From the NCBI GenBank assembly GCA_964439135.1, contig CAYTNN010000030.1:1-29458 (forward strand): a stretch of DNA of 29,458 nucleotides, given 5' to 3'. A program made the position numbers and the translations under genes. Under the pieces are notes generated by a model. It had not been told where the DNA came from. It made no database searches and worked only from the letters and a program-made list of their open reading frames with translations. Source of the DNA: JAFGPJ01 sp964439135 (GTDB lineage Bacteria; Planctomycetota; Phycisphaerae; Sedimentisphaerales; Anaerobacaceae). Each line of letters begins with the position of its first letter. Position 1 is the stretch's first letter. Below are positions 1 to 8,848 of this stretch, in pieces.

Positions 1-724
1 CGCGACCGCCGGACGAGGACCGCGTAATCACGTCTCCAAAGTACTGGCGGGCTATGGACAGTGGGATATAGGCGTCCACCTCCTCATCGGGCATCTGGAT
101 GTCACCCGACTTGCCTCCTTCGCTCTTGATGATGCCGACTATCTCAAAGTAGTTGCCTCCGATCCGCACCCATTCGCCTATGCTATGCTTAGTGGCCAAC
201 AGTTTTCTGGCGCCGAATTCTGTGAGAACGACCGCGGGAGCAGGATTTTCCTCATTGACGAATAAGAGGACGCGTCCGGCGAGGATTTCCCGACGGACCA
301 GATCGAACCACTCCGGCGTGGTACCCACAATGCGGACCTCCAGGCTCCGTTCGCCAATCCGACCTTTCTGACGCAACAGTTTCGCAGGAGCAGTCCGCTC
401 GACATGTTCGAGACTCTCGGCCATTCGCAAGTGGTCCTCGTACGTCAATCCGTACACACTCATGTTAATCATAGATCGATTCGCGCTGGCGGTTTCGTCC
501 TCGACCGCCTTGACGGATGAAACGATGATATTGTTGCTTCCGAGCTTGCGGATCTGCTCCAGGGCCTCCCGACCGGCTCCTTCTCCGACCGAAAGCATGG
601 CGACTACGCTGCCTACGCCGAATACAACGCCGAGCATCGTTAAAAACGACCGGAGCTTGTGGAGTAGAAGGTTCTCCAGACCTGACCGGATGTTCCTGAT
701 GAATTTGACCCCGTTCCAGGTCAT
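1..724 (-). CDS. MacB/FtsX-type ABC transporter permease, partial (C-terminal part beyond the left edge)
   Basis: The start is the ATG at 724-722, preceded by GGGAGGAG about a dozen bases upstream and only 2 bp after the stop of the adaptor gene, so the two are surely co-transcribed. The 241 visible residues begin MTWNGVKFIRNIRSGLENL, then a first membrane segment around residues 28-48 with the MacB-type pattern LTMLGVVFGVGSVVAML, followed by a large extracytoplasmic domain (MacB periplasmic core type) that includes LGSNNIIVS and EIVGIIKSEGG. The FtsX domain with the three C-terminal membrane helices lies outside the window. MacB-type permeases do not move substrate through their own channel; they transmit ATPase motion to the periplasm and couple to a HlyD adaptor and a TolC duct. 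No ATPase for this module is visible; it may lie to the left, or the ATPase of the other module may serve both. The family is clear; the substrate is unknown. Confidence 0.9.
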   Translation of the reverse strand, partial: MTWNGVKFIRNIRSGLENLLLHKLRSFLTMLGVVFGVGSVVAMLSVGEGAGREALEQIRKLGSNNIIVSSVKAVEDETASANRSMINMSVYGLTYEDHLRMAESLEHVERTAPAKLLRQKGRIGERSLEVRIVGTTPEWFDLVRREILAGRVLLFVNEENPAPAVVLTEFGARKLLATKHSIGEWVRIGGNYFEIVGIIKSEGGKSGDIQMPDEEVDAYIPLSIARQYFGDVITRSSSGGR

Positions 725-726
725 TT

Positions 727-2580
727 CTACTGAGCTCCTCCCAATTTCTCCTGGAAGAATTTCATCCTCTCTTCCATGGACATGTTTTTGAGCTTCTCCT
801 TTTCCTCCTCGGACATGTTCTTCATCATCTCCATTGTCTTTTGCATCCGCTTCTTCATCTGCTCCTGCTGATCCGGGGACAGATTCGGGACTCCCTGCGG
901 CATCTGCCCCGGCGGTAAAGTCGGAAAGCCCTGGGTCTGCACCGGCGGCGTCACCTGCGGTCCTGCGCCCGTCGGAGCGCTGGTTTTACCGTCGAGGCGG
1001 TCGCGAACCTGCTGATCGATGTTGTCGGGCTTTGGGCCAACCTCATTAGGTTCCGCTTCGCCTGTCGGCACCTCGTTAACAGAGGAAGGTTTTAAAGGCG
1101 GATCGAGCAAGACGACTTCTCCTTCCTTCAATCCGCTAATGATCCGGATCATCCGGTTGTTGTCCATGCCTATCTCGACTCTGCGCGGCACGACCGACTC
1201 ACCTTTGTGCATGTAGACCATCGTATCTCCCGCAACCCGCGTCACGGCCTGGACGGGCACATAGACTGCGTCGTCATACTTCTCGACGATGATCTCCGTC
1301 CGGCAGGTCGTCCCCGGGCGAAGCGACGAATCGTCCGTATCGAGGTTGATTTGTGTTCTGAAGACCTTCAGATCAGGATTGAGGAAAATGCCCGCTGAAT
1401 CAGGAAGCGGCGCGACCATAGCCACTGTTCCCAGGAATTTCTTGCCGGGCAGCGTCTCGACTGTGACAATAGCGGGCTGTCCGATCCGCACTTTCGCTAA
1501 GCTCGTTTCGTGTACACTCACTTCCGCCATTGTCGACGCGTCTGTAGGAAGGTAGATCAGCTCCTGGCGTTCGAACACCTGCTGCCCTTCCGTAAGGGGC
1601 TCCTTTAACATGCTTGCAAGGCCGCTCTTGGTACTTGTGGCATAAACAACCAGACCGTCGCAGGGAGCGAGAATGGTCGTTTTTTTGAGTTGATCCTCGA
1701 TCTTCATAAGCTTTGCCTGTTGCCGGGTATACTCGGCTTCTTTGGCTTTTAGGTCGGCCCCGGCCTGTCTCTTGTCGGCATCGGCTTTGCGCTTAGCACG
1801 ATCCATGGCCGATACCGCCTGCTGCACATCGCTCTGGAACTGCCGGATCTGCCGAGGGTAAGTGAAATCCTGCAGGAGCTTAAGGTCGGCCACTGCAAGA
1901 TCATATTCCAGCCTCCTGCGTTTGACCGTAAGCTCATCGGCGGTCCGCTCGGTCTCGGAGAGATACTTCTCCTCATAGAGTTTGTTCGACCACTTCAGCG
2001 TCTGCTCAGACCGCTCCAGTTCCTCCTTGGCAAGGGTAATCCTCTTGTTCGCTTCGTTGACGTCCTTGGGATACTGGCCCAGTTCGTACTTCTTCAGGTC
2101 CTGCCTTGCGAACTCCAGGGCCAGCTCTGCCTGATTGACATCACTTACAGCCTGGCTTGTAACGATGGCAAGATTTTCCTTGGCGTTGATATACGTAGCC
2201 TCGTTATTCTGAACACGGATCTCCTGATCGATCTTGCCGTCCTGGAGCGTACTGGCATCCAGCTCGACGAGCAGGTCTCCTTCTTTGACCCGAGTGCCTT
2301 CGGATACAAGGCTTATGATGGAGGTTCGGCCTTCGACCTCGTTTTTTATGATGCGCTGATCGCGGGCCTTGATGGTGCCCGATTCGACGACGCTGATGGT
2401 CAGAGGTCCTCGTTTGACCGTAAAGGTTGGTACATCCCGCCCCGCCGCTTTGCCGCCCCGGAATGCCGCGAGCCAGATAATGCCGGCGCCGAGCAATACG
2501 ATAATTAAAAGAGTGCCGAGCAATCCTCTCCTGTGGAGTATGGAGCTATTGTTGTTCACACTATCATTTTGAAGTGCCAT
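727..2580 (-). CDS. HlyD/RND-type periplasmic adaptor (membrane fusion protein) with Met-rich C-terminal tail
   Basis: 617 residues. The start ATG at 2580 follows AAGGAAAT. After a short polar N-terminus there is one membrane anchor (about residues 18-38, LLGTLLIIVLLGAGIIWLAAF), then a lipoyl-like half (VESGTIKARDQRIIKNEVEG, then EGTRVKEGDLLVELDAS), a long alpha-helical hairpin of about 170 residues rich in Glu, Lys and Gln (coiled coil), the second lipoyl half (APCDGLVVYA) and beta-barrel/membrane-proximal segments. Such adaptors link an inner-membrane transporter to a TolC duct. The last 120 residues are unusual: a Pro/Gln/Gly linker and then a charged, Met-rich helix with ten Met in about 65 residues. 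The gene is followed after 2 bp by a MacB-type permease, which makes this an export module. Neither the tail function nor the substrate can be told from sequence. Confidence 0.92.
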   Translation of the reverse strand: MALQNDSVNNNSSILHRRGLLGTLLIIVLLGAGIIWLAAFRGGKAAGRDVPTFTVKRGPLTISVVESGTIKARDQRIIKNEVEGRTSIISLVSEGTRVKEGDLLVELDASTLQDGKIDQEIRVQNNEATYINAKENLAIVTSQAVSDVNQAELALEFARQDLKKYELGQYPKDVNEANKRITLAKEELERSEQTLKWSNKLYEEKYLSETERTADELTVKRRRLEYDLAVADLKLLQDFTYPRQIRQFQSDVQQAVSAMDRAKRKADADKRQAGADLKAKEAEYTRQQAKLMKIEDQLKKTTILAPCDGLVVYATSTKSGLASMLKEPLTEGQQVFERQELIYLPTDASTMAEVSVHETSLAKVRIGQPAIVTVETLPGKKFLGTVAMVAPLPDSAGIFLNPDLKVFRTQINLDTDDSSLRPGTTCRTEIIVEKYDDAVYVPVQAVTRVAGDTMVYMHKGESVVPRRVEIGMDNNRMIRIISGLKEGEVVLLDPPLKPSSVNEVPTGEAEPNEVGPKPDNIDQQVRDRLDGKTSAPTGAGPQVTPPVQTQGFPTLPPGQMPQGVPNLSPDQQEQMKKRMQKTMEMMKNMSEEEKEKLKNMSMEERMKFFQEKLGGAQ

Positions 2581-2737
2581 AGTTGATTTCCTTGATAAAT
2601 CCCCTTCGCATCCACGGCGGCCTGTTCTTCGTTAATCGAGGCAACCTCATCGCCGCAGGAAGTTGCGCATGTTTAAGACGGAGCAAATATTTCTAAAAGG
2701 CAATTTATTGTTTTCACATAGGAAACGTATCGCTCGT

Positions 2738-3709
2738 TCATTGTAACGAAGCCGGTGTTTGCTGGAGATGGTCGATCGCGAATTTTGCTCGCACTTTCTC
2801 AAGCATTTGTGCCTTCTTTTGAATTCTCCATGTGAGCACGGCGATGGGTTCTCTTTTTCTGTCTTTGAAGGTTATTATGATCCTTCCAAAACCCATGAGC
2901 CGTTCGAGAAAATCAGTCGTATCGATGCGGCTGTTATAGTCTTCCCTGCCTATTTGCTCGCCTGATTCGGTCGGGCCTTCCTGCAGGTTCATATAGTTGG
3001 GCGTTATCGTCACATAATAGAAAAGCCCCTTGAGCCAGGAAATCAGAATTGTAAACATGCCGATTATGCCGACAAGAAGATAACCGGTGGCGTTGACGCT
3101 CAAAGCAAGGTGTTTGAAAAGCTTCAGGAAACCGATGACCCAGCCGAGCAGGTGCAGCCATAACAAGAAACAACCTAAGCTTACCAGGGTTATAATAAGT
3201 ATTTTGATGCTGACGCTGTATTCCTCCACAAGGAAATTCAGAAAGAATATTGTCAGCCAGATGCTGCCTATAACAATCCCGGGGACCGAGCCGAAGAACC
3301 ATAAGCCGATTTCGTTTAAGTACATCAGCACAGCAGCAAGCAGTGACGCGACGATGGTGGGAGTGTAGAGAACTTTTGGCGTCCAGTTGAAGATAATCAG
3401 CCAGTCATTGACGTCAGGGTCCAGTTTCATCACCTTCTGCATTTTCAATCTTGTTCTAAGAGTTTTTCGAAGGAGGAACCATGCCCCGACTGCTGATGCG
3501 ATCAGGCCTATGGCGATATATATGGCTATCATTTTATTTGACAGCCATTCGATTTCGGACGGTTTGCCGAGCAGGAAATAAGTGAGAATCAATAAGATAA
3601 CTATCAGTCCGACGAGGCCTGAAACCCAGAAGATGATTTTCCTTTTTGCTCTTTTGGAATCATTCTTCTCGTCAACATTTCTGTTGTCTTCGACCTTCTG
3701 TTCTTCCAT
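2738..3709 (-). CDS. Polytopic membrane protein of unknown function
   Basis: 323 residues. I chose the ATG at 3709 because AAAGGG lies 7 bases upstream; a longer frame begins with a TTG at 3724 but has no comparable ribosome site. A charged N-terminus (MEEQKVEDNRNVDEKND) precedes about five to six predicted membrane segments: roughly residues 25-47, 60-80, 112-128, 130-155, 165-190 and 200-225. The C-terminal 90 residues are soluble and begin LFYYVTITPNYM, which loosely resembles the opening strands of bacterial PH-like (DUF304-type) domains; this is a weak impression only. The gene sits 56 bp downstream of the TolC-like gene and 157 bp upstream of the second adaptor, in the same direction. 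It may be read through from the first efflux operon, but it carries no transporter signature. I do not recognise the family. Confidence 0.75.
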   Translation of the reverse strand: MEEQKVEDNRNVDEKNDSKRAKRKIIFWVSGLVGLIVILLILTYFLLGKPSEIEWLSNKMIAIYIAIGLIASAVGAWFLLRKTLRTRLKMQKVMKLDPDVNDWLIIFNWTPKVLYTPTIVASLLAAVLMYLNEIGLWFFGSVPGIVIGSIWLTIFFLNFLVEEYSVSIKILIITLVSLGCFLLWLHLLGWVIGFLKLFKHLALSVNATGYLLVGIIGMFTILISWLKGLFYYVTITPNYMNLQEGPTESGEQIGREDYNSRIDTTDFLERLMGFGRIIITFKDRKREPIAVLTWRIQKKAQMLEKVRAKFAIDHLQQTPASLQ

Positions 3710-3765
3710 GATATGCCCTTTCAAAAATGAGCCTTGAGCCGTGAAAAATTGAAATCAGGCACATA

Positions 3766-5412
3766 TTACTGTATATTGTCCGGAAGCACAATAGGTTCCC
3801 ATCTTACTTTTGCGGCCCCGAGCAGTGTGCCGGTGGCGTAGGCCAAATCGACAAGCGCTATCTGGTACTCGGCCAATGCCAGAATTTCGGCTCTTTGAGA
3901 CTCGGCAAAAGTTGCCTGCGCCTGAAGTACGTCGGTAGATGTCCCCAGGCCGAGCTCAAACTGGCGTTTTTCAGCTTCGAACAGCCGGCTATCAAGGATC
4001 GTGCTTTGCCTGCTGGCCAGAACACGCTGCCAGTTCGCCTCAAGCTGGTCGATAGCATTAAGCACCTCAAGTTCAATAAGTGCTTCGCGACTATCCCGGC
4101 TGGCCAACCGCTGCCTGCGCTGGTAGTAGGCCTGCCTAAGCTGACTTTTTGCCGCCTCATTTCCCAGCGGCACCAACAACTGCAGCCCGACTTGATGGTC
4201 CTCAAATCTCTTGTCGAAAAGCAAATCAAATGAGTCGTCTCTCGTACCGCCCAGGCCGTTCACATTATACTTATAATCCATCGTGACCAAAGGCAGCGAC
4301 TGGTTCCGCATATAATCGACAGTGGCGAAATCTTCGGCGATTTGCAGCTCCAGTTCGAGCATTTCCATACGATTGTCCATGGCTGTTGCCAGCAATCGCT
4401 GTTTTTCCAGCTCATAACGGACAGGATCCGGCTCGGTGGCAGGTATCAGCACCGTGGCTGTCTGCATTCCAAGGCCCGCCTTATTAAGCGTCCGCTTGAG
4501 GTCACGTTCTCGATCGCGCACGTTGTTTTCAGCCAGGATAATAGCCTCAAGCTGCTGTGCGACTCCGGACTCGGTTCGGGTAATCTCTATCTGCGGTTTG
4601 TCGCCTGCAGCCACAAAACGACCGGCTTGTTCGTATAGGGCTTTGGCCAGCTCATACTGTTTTTTCCGCACATCCAATTCCCTCATGGCCGCATAAAGTC
4701 GCCAGTACACACGATCCACATCGGCGATAACTCGTATAACTTCGAGTTTTGTTCTGGCATCGATTATTTGCTGCTCATACTCGGCGATACGAATCGCATA
4801 GGTATTAGCTCGCTTGCCTGCGCCCCGAAGCAGCGGTTGACTAATCGAAACTGACATGTCCGAGCTATAAGATGGATCGAATGCCGAGTAGAACGAGCCT
4901 GTTTTGGCACGGGTGTCGGCTAAGTCAAAGTTTACTGTGCCACCGGTTCGCAAAGGGATCTGAACGCCAAGGCCGGTGCTAGTAACATCTCGCTGTGAGC
5001 CTGAAATTTCATCAAGAAATGAAGCCGATGGGGTATCCATCTTTAAAAATGTCAGATTAGAGTAGAACGCAGCCTCGAACTGGGCCTCCTGCTGGCTGAC
5101 CTTTTCGGCGGCAACAGCAGGATTGATAAGCTGCACCTTCAGATCAAGGTTATTCTCCAGCGTAAGTGCTCGACATTGTTCCAACGTAAGCTCAAGCTCT
5201 TTTGGCGGCACTTCATTGGCATCCGTCGGGGCTTTTTCTTCCCTGGCCTCCTGCAGCTCAAGTGTTTCTATCTGCCGGGTCTTTTCAGGGGCAATCCTGG
5301 TTTGGTAAGAATTTCCATTGCCGGAAAACTGTTCGCAGCCGGTTAATACGAATAGTCCCAACACGGTAAAAACCGCATGCCGGAACCATTTAAGCAAAAA
5401 TTTTTTACTCAT
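3766..5412 (-). CDS. TolC-family outer membrane efflux lipoprotein
   Basis: 548 residues from the ATG at 5412. This start gives a lipoprotein signal (KKFLLKWFRHAVFTVLGLFV then LTGC, lipidated Cys26); an upstream in-frame start would bury that signal. The ATG lies within the last codons of the permease gene (8-bp overlap, ATGAGTAA), so the two are translationally coupled. The protein shows the two-fold outer-membrane-efflux-protein repeat: LTLEQCRALTLENNLDLKVQ starts the first half, and TAMDNRMEMLELELQIA the second, with long coiled-coil stretches such as LEAEKRQFELGLG near the end. TolC-type trimers form the channel-tunnel through the outer membrane and contact the adaptor. This is the only duct in the window and could serve both adaptor/permease pairs. 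Family membership is firm; the exported compound is unknown. Confidence 0.93.
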   Translation of the reverse strand: MSKKFLLKWFRHAVFTVLGLFVLTGCEQFSGNGNSYQTRIAPEKTRQIETLELQEAREEKAPTDANEVPPKELELTLEQCRALTLENNLDLKVQLINPAVAAEKVSQQEAQFEAAFYSNLTFLKMDTPSASFLDEISGSQRDVTSTGLGVQIPLRTGGTVNFDLADTRAKTGSFYSAFDPSYSSDMSVSISQPLLRGAGKRANTYAIRIAEYEQQIIDARTKLEVIRVIADVDRVYWRLYAAMRELDVRKKQYELAKALYEQAGRFVAAGDKPQIEITRTESGVAQQLEAIILAENNVRDRERDLKRTLNKAGLGMQTATVLIPATEPDPVRYELEKQRLLATAMDNRMEMLELELQIAEDFATVDYMRNQSLPLVTMDYKYNVNGLGGTRDDSFDLLFDKRFEDHQVGLQLLVPLGNEAAKSQLRQAYYQRRQRLASRDSREALIELEVLNAIDQLEANWQRVLASRQSTILDSRLFEAEKRQFELGLGTSTDVLQAQATFAESQRAEILALAEYQIALVDLAYATGTLLGAAKVRWEPIVLPDNIQ

Positions 5413-6673
5413 GTCTAAGAGCCTCAATAGGATCGAGCCTGGCAGCTTTAACTGCCGGGAACATTCCAAAAAAGATACCTACGGCACCGGAAAAACCGAA
5501 CGAAATGCCTATCGCCCAAAGGGGAATATATGCCATGTCGAGTTCAACTTTCGGGATATTGGCTATGCCCGTAGTCAGAAGCTGGCCGAATCCGATTCCG
5601 ACAAGACCGCCGACAAAGCACAAAACTACGGACTCGATCAGGAACTGGGTTAGAATCGCGGATTTTTTCGCTCCCACCGCCTTGCGAAGCCCTATTTCCC
5701 TGGTTCGTTCGGATACCGTGACAAGCATGATGTTCATAATGCCGACGCCGCCGACCAGAAGGGAAATCCCAACAATCCCACCGGCCACCATGGTGACTAT
5801 AATTGCTATTTTATTGAACATTTCCAGTATGTTTTTAAGTGATTGCACCTCAAATGTGTCCGGTTCGCCGGGCTTTATATTCCGTGTGCGCCGGAGGAAG
5901 AAACTTATCTCCGCCCGGGCATCATCCGAAACTTCGGCGGACTTGCTTTCGGCAAGGACCCCGATGTACAGGTACCGACTCAGCTTGAAGCTGGTCTTGA
6001 ACGGAATAAATATCTCGGAACGTTCCTGGTCGCCTCCCCCGAATAACGATTCAGGTCGAGCTTCGAGCACGCCGACAATATAAAATGTATTGTGACCTAT
6101 GAAAATCGGCTGGCCTATGCAGTCACGGTCAAGGCGAAGGTCATTGCGCAGCTTTGGATCAATCAGACAAACCTGCCGCGCCTGCATTTCATCGATAACC
6201 GAAAGCGGCCTTCCGATTGTAACCGGGCGGCTTTCGATTTTATGGCAGGCCGGCTCGATACCGCGAATACTTACATTTTCCACTGACCGCTCACGGAAGC
6301 TGACAGTTCGCCCTCCGGCCCATGTCTGGCGGCCAAATCGCTCCACTGAAGGGCAGTGTTCGAGAAGGCCGTCGAATTGCTCAGGCAGAAATCGTATGCT
6401 CCACCACGGAGCATGCTGCAAAGGCCCCGTATCGGGACGTTTGGGTTGAATGAATATAGTATTGCTTCCAAGGGTTTCTACCTGGGTCAGGATCTTGGCT
6501 TTCAGGCCGCTCAAAGCGGCAATAACCGCGGTAACTGAGGCGACACCAATAACAATGCCGATAGTAGTGAGTATCGACCTGGTTTTGTTCGCCCAGATTT
6601 GGCTAAGCGAAAGAAAGACACTCTGATAAAAGAGGCGAAAAAAACCTGTTATCGCCCGCATCAAAGCTCTCAT
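5405..6673 (-). CDS. MacB/FtsX-type ABC transporter permease
   Basis: 422 residues. Its ATG overlaps the ATPase stop codon (ATGA at 6670-6673), and its 3' end overlaps the TolC-like start. It has the four-helix topology of the MacB permease: helix 1 at about residues 35-57 (SILTTIGIVIGVASVTAVIA), a large periplasmic core of about 230 residues (with SNTIFIQPKRP and FYIVGVLEARPES), then the FtsX domain with GGIVGISLLVGGVGIMNIML, VSERTREIGLRKAVGA (the cytoplasmic coupling segment) and a last helix ending FPAVKAARLDPIEALRHE. The ending is typical of the family. Length is close to the usual 400. It should act with the ATPase, adaptor and TolC-like duct encoded around it as a mechanotransmitting exporter. 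Substrate is not predictable. Confidence 0.95.
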   Translation of the reverse strand: MRALMRAITGFFRLFYQSVFLSLSQIWANKTRSILTTIGIVIGVASVTAVIAALSGLKAKILTQVETLGSNTIFIQPKRPDTGPLQHAPWWSIRFLPEQFDGLLEHCPSVERFGRQTWAGGRTVSFRERSVENVSIRGIEPACHKIESRPVTIGRPLSVIDEMQARQVCLIDPKLRNDLRLDRDCIGQPIFIGHNTFYIVGVLEARPESLFGGGDQERSEIFIPFKTSFKLSRYLYIGVLAESKSAEVSDDARAEISFFLRRTRNIKPGEPDTFEVQSLKNILEMFNKIAIIVTMVAGGIVGISLLVGGVGIMNIMLVTVSERTREIGLRKAVGAKKSAILTQFLIESVVLCFVGGLVGIGFGQLLTTGIANIPKVELDMAYIPLWAIGISFGFSGAVGIFFGMFPAVKAARLDPIEALRHE

Positions 6674-7461
6674 GGCAATTCTCCTCGTTCGTCATTTTGC
6701 ATTTTGTTTTTATCTGTCCTATTCCGGTTGCTTGGCGTATCGCTGTGAACGCGGCCATCTTTCATTTGAATGATTCGCTCGGCGTGATGGGCAACATGTT
6801 CCTCGTGAGTGACTATGATAATGGTCTGGCCTTCCAGGTGAAGCCGATCGAACAGTTCCATGATGCTTTCGCTTGTTTTGCTGTCGAGGTTCCCTGTCGG
6901 CTCGTCCGCCAGCAGAATGCTCGGTCCGCAGACGAGCGCCCTTGCTATAGCGACGCGTTGCTTTTCGCCACCGGAAAGCTGGTTCGGCTTGTGTTTTATC
7001 CGGTCGCCCAGTCCAACTCTCTCAAGCACGTTTTTAGCGCGCTTGCGTCGAGACCGCCAGCCATTTTTGGAGTAAATTAGCGGCATCTCAACATTCTTAA
7101 GCGCGCTTAGCTGACCGAGCAGCTCGAATGATTGAAAGACAAACCCGATTCGCTCATTACGGACGCGGGCCAGTGCCGAGTCACTCATACTCGTTGTGTC
7201 CTGTCCATCCAGTCCGTAGTATCCGGATGTGGCCCTGTCCAGACATCCCAGGACGTTCATCAACGTGCTCTTGCCTGAGCCGGAGGCCCCCATTACGGCG
7301 ACATATTCGTTCTCGTTCAGCTCCAGACTGATACCGTCAAGTGCATGTATAGATTCCACGCCGACTTTATAAATCCGTGTGACATCCTGTAGTTTAATTA
7401 CGGATTTATCATTCCGGGGTCGAATTACCGGTTTATCAGCTTCGGCTGCTATCATTGGCAT
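6670..7461 (-). CDS. ABC transporter ATP-binding protein, MacB/LolD type
   Basis: 263 residues from the ATG at 7461. The frame stays open to an ATG at 7527, but that would overlap the adaptor gene by 92 bp with a Lys-rich, low-complexity N-terminus and no usable ribosome site, so a start at 7461 (or the ATG at 7455) is more likely; it still overlaps the adaptor stop by 26 bp. All ATPase motifs are intact: Walker A GASGSGKST near residue 58, Q-loop in FVFQSFELLGQLSALKN, signature LSGGEKQRVAIARAL, Walker B ILLADEPTGNLD, and switch His in IIIVTHEEHVAHH. The sequence class is that of the cytoplasmic ATPases that pair with MacB, LolCE or FtsX permeases. A polar tail of about 25 residues follows the core. 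The ATGA overlap with the permease gene supports a working pair. Confidence 0.95.
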   Translation of the reverse strand: MPMIAAEADKPVIRPRNDKSVIKLQDVTRIYKVGVESIHALDGISLELNENEYVAVMGASGSGKSTLMNVLGCLDRATSGYYGLDGQDTTSMSDSALARVRNERIGFVFQSFELLGQLSALKNVEMPLIYSKNGWRSRRKRAKNVLERVGLGDRIKHKPNQLSGGEKQRVAIARALVCGPSILLADEPTGNLDSKTSESIMELFDRLHLEGQTIIIVTHEEHVAHHAERIIQMKDGRVHSDTPSNRNRTDKNKMQNDERGELP

Positions 7462-8848
7462 CGTTTGCAGTTTCTTCTTTAGCTTCAGCTTTAACGTCTT
7501 TTCTCTTTGCTTCTGCTTCACGCTCATCCTGTATTATCTGATCGTGCTTAATACTTTCGAGTACCTTATACGGACCGACTACTATTTTGTCTTCTTCTGT
7601 TATGCCTGATTTTATTATGGTGTTGGTCAGGTTGCTCTGGTCGATTTGAACCGGCGTGACGACGGCCTTGCCGTCAACATAGCGGTAAACCACCGTCGCG
7701 TATGTCTTGGTTTTATCGACCTGGGCGGAATTCTCGCGAATCTTCAGAGGCAGATCATCGATAGCCACACCCAGCACGGCCTGACTCGGCAGATTCAGCA
7801 CGTTTTCGTGCCTTGTGGTCTCGATATCCACATGGGCTGTCAGGCCCGAATACAATTTCTTCACATCACCCTGAAGCAGTATCTCGGTCCTGAAGTATTT
7901 TGTGCCGGTCGACGATATTCTGTGTGTCAATGCAATCGAATCGATGAATCCGTTGAATTCCTCGTCGGGAAAGGCCTGTACGTGGACCGTAGCCTTTTGA
8001 CCCAATGCCAATTTGCCTACGTCAGCTTCATCCACCTGCGCAACAAGCAGCATTGTAGAGAGGTCCGCCACTTCCATAATCACGGTGCCCGGATTGTTCA
8101 TCGTTCCCATGATAACCATCTCTCCCACCTCGGCTTCGAGCCGGGTCACTACACCGTCGATGGGTGAAGATATCGTCATATGGCTGAGAGCCTCATTCGC
8201 CTGTTCGATTCCCGCATCGGCGACCTCGAGGTTATGTTGTAACACCACCAAATTGAGGTTCGCCGATTCCAGCGTATGCATGGCAGCCTCATACTGTGAC
8301 TTGAGTTCGTCATATTTAGACTGGGCCTGGTCGAAAGTAGCCTGAGCGATGTCCTTTGATTCGAGCAGTCCTTTCTGGCGTTCCAAATCACGCTGGGCTT
8401 GTTTTAGTGAGGCGTCAAGGCCGGTAAGGCTCGACCGCTGACTGGCAATTCTGGCTTTATCGACTTCTGTCTGTGCAACCTGAGCGGCGCGTCCGGCCTC
8501 GGCCGATGTCAGCCGGGTTTCCAAATCTTTCGCATCCAGACGAACCAGAACCGATGCCGGAACCGGGGGATTCGCATTTGGATCGCCGCAAGTCACAATA
8601 TCCCCTTCATCGTAGGGAAGCTTGACAATCCGTGCCGATACCTTTGCGCTGATCTCCACATTCGTTTTTGGCTCGATCTCACCGGGAGCGCTGACGAACT
8701 CTATCAACTCCCCGCGCTGAGCGCTTTCGATACGGACTATCGTGGGCTTTTTGCCACCTTTGAATTTGGCCCTGATCGCCACCCCAATCCCGGTAGCGAC
8801 CACTAAGAGGACGATAATCACGATAAAAATTATTCGAGACTTCTTCAC
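7436..8848 (-). CDS. HlyD/RND-type periplasmic adaptor (membrane fusion protein)
   Basis: 470 residues, with start GTG at 8848 preceded by GAAAGG. An N-terminal anchor (about residues 4-27, SRIIFIVIIVLLVVATGIGV) leads into a lipoyl half (VSAPGEIEPKTNVEISAKVS, then PYDEGDIV), a coiled-coil hairpin of about 120 residues, the second lipoyl half (SSPIDGVVTRLEAEVGEMV), a beta-barrel part (ADVGKLALGQKATVHVQAFP) and a membrane-proximal domain (HENVLNLPSQAVLGV). The C-terminus is a short charged tail rich in Lys, Glu and Ala. The gene is first in a run adaptor, ATPase, permease, TolC-like duct, which is the MacAB-TolC order. The insert FVSCGDPNANPPVP-like stretch in the first lipoyl half (GDPNANPPVP) is somewhat unusual. 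It is the likely promoter-proximal gene of the efflux operon. Confidence 0.94.
   Translation of the reverse strand: MKKSRIIFIVIIVLLVVATGIGVAIRAKFKGGKKPTIVRIESAQRGELIEFVSAPGEIEPKTNVEISAKVSARIVKLPYDEGDIVTCGDPNANPPVPASVLVRLDAKDLETRLTSAEAGRAAQVAQTEVDKARIASQRSSLTGLDASLKQAQRDLERQKGLLESKDIAQATFDQAQSKYDELKSQYEAAMHTLESANLNLVVLQHNLEVADAGIEQANEALSHMTISSPIDGVVTRLEAEVGEMVIMGTMNNPGTVIMEVADLSTMLLVAQVDEADVGKLALGQKATVHVQAFPDEEFNGFIDSIALTHRISSTGTKYFRTEILLQGDVKKLYSGLTAHVDIETTRHENVLNLPSQAVLGVAIDDLPLKIRENSAQVDKTKTYATVVYRYVDGKAVVTPVQIDQSNLTNTIIKSGITEEDKIVVGPYKVLESIKHDQIIQDEREAEAKRKDVKAEAKEETANDANDSSRS

Noticed and set aside
3895..4233. Plus-strand frame over the TolC-like gene
   Set aside because: Shadow of the minus-strand coding frame with no ribosome site or domain.
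5505..6083. 192-codon plus-strand frame over the permease gene
   Set aside because: Reverse complement shadow of a clear FtsX-type permease.
7462..7527. Upstream extension of the ATPase gene to an ATG at 7527
   Set aside because: AGG abuts the ATG with no spacing and the added 22 residues are Lys-rich, being an off-frame reading of the adaptor gene tail.
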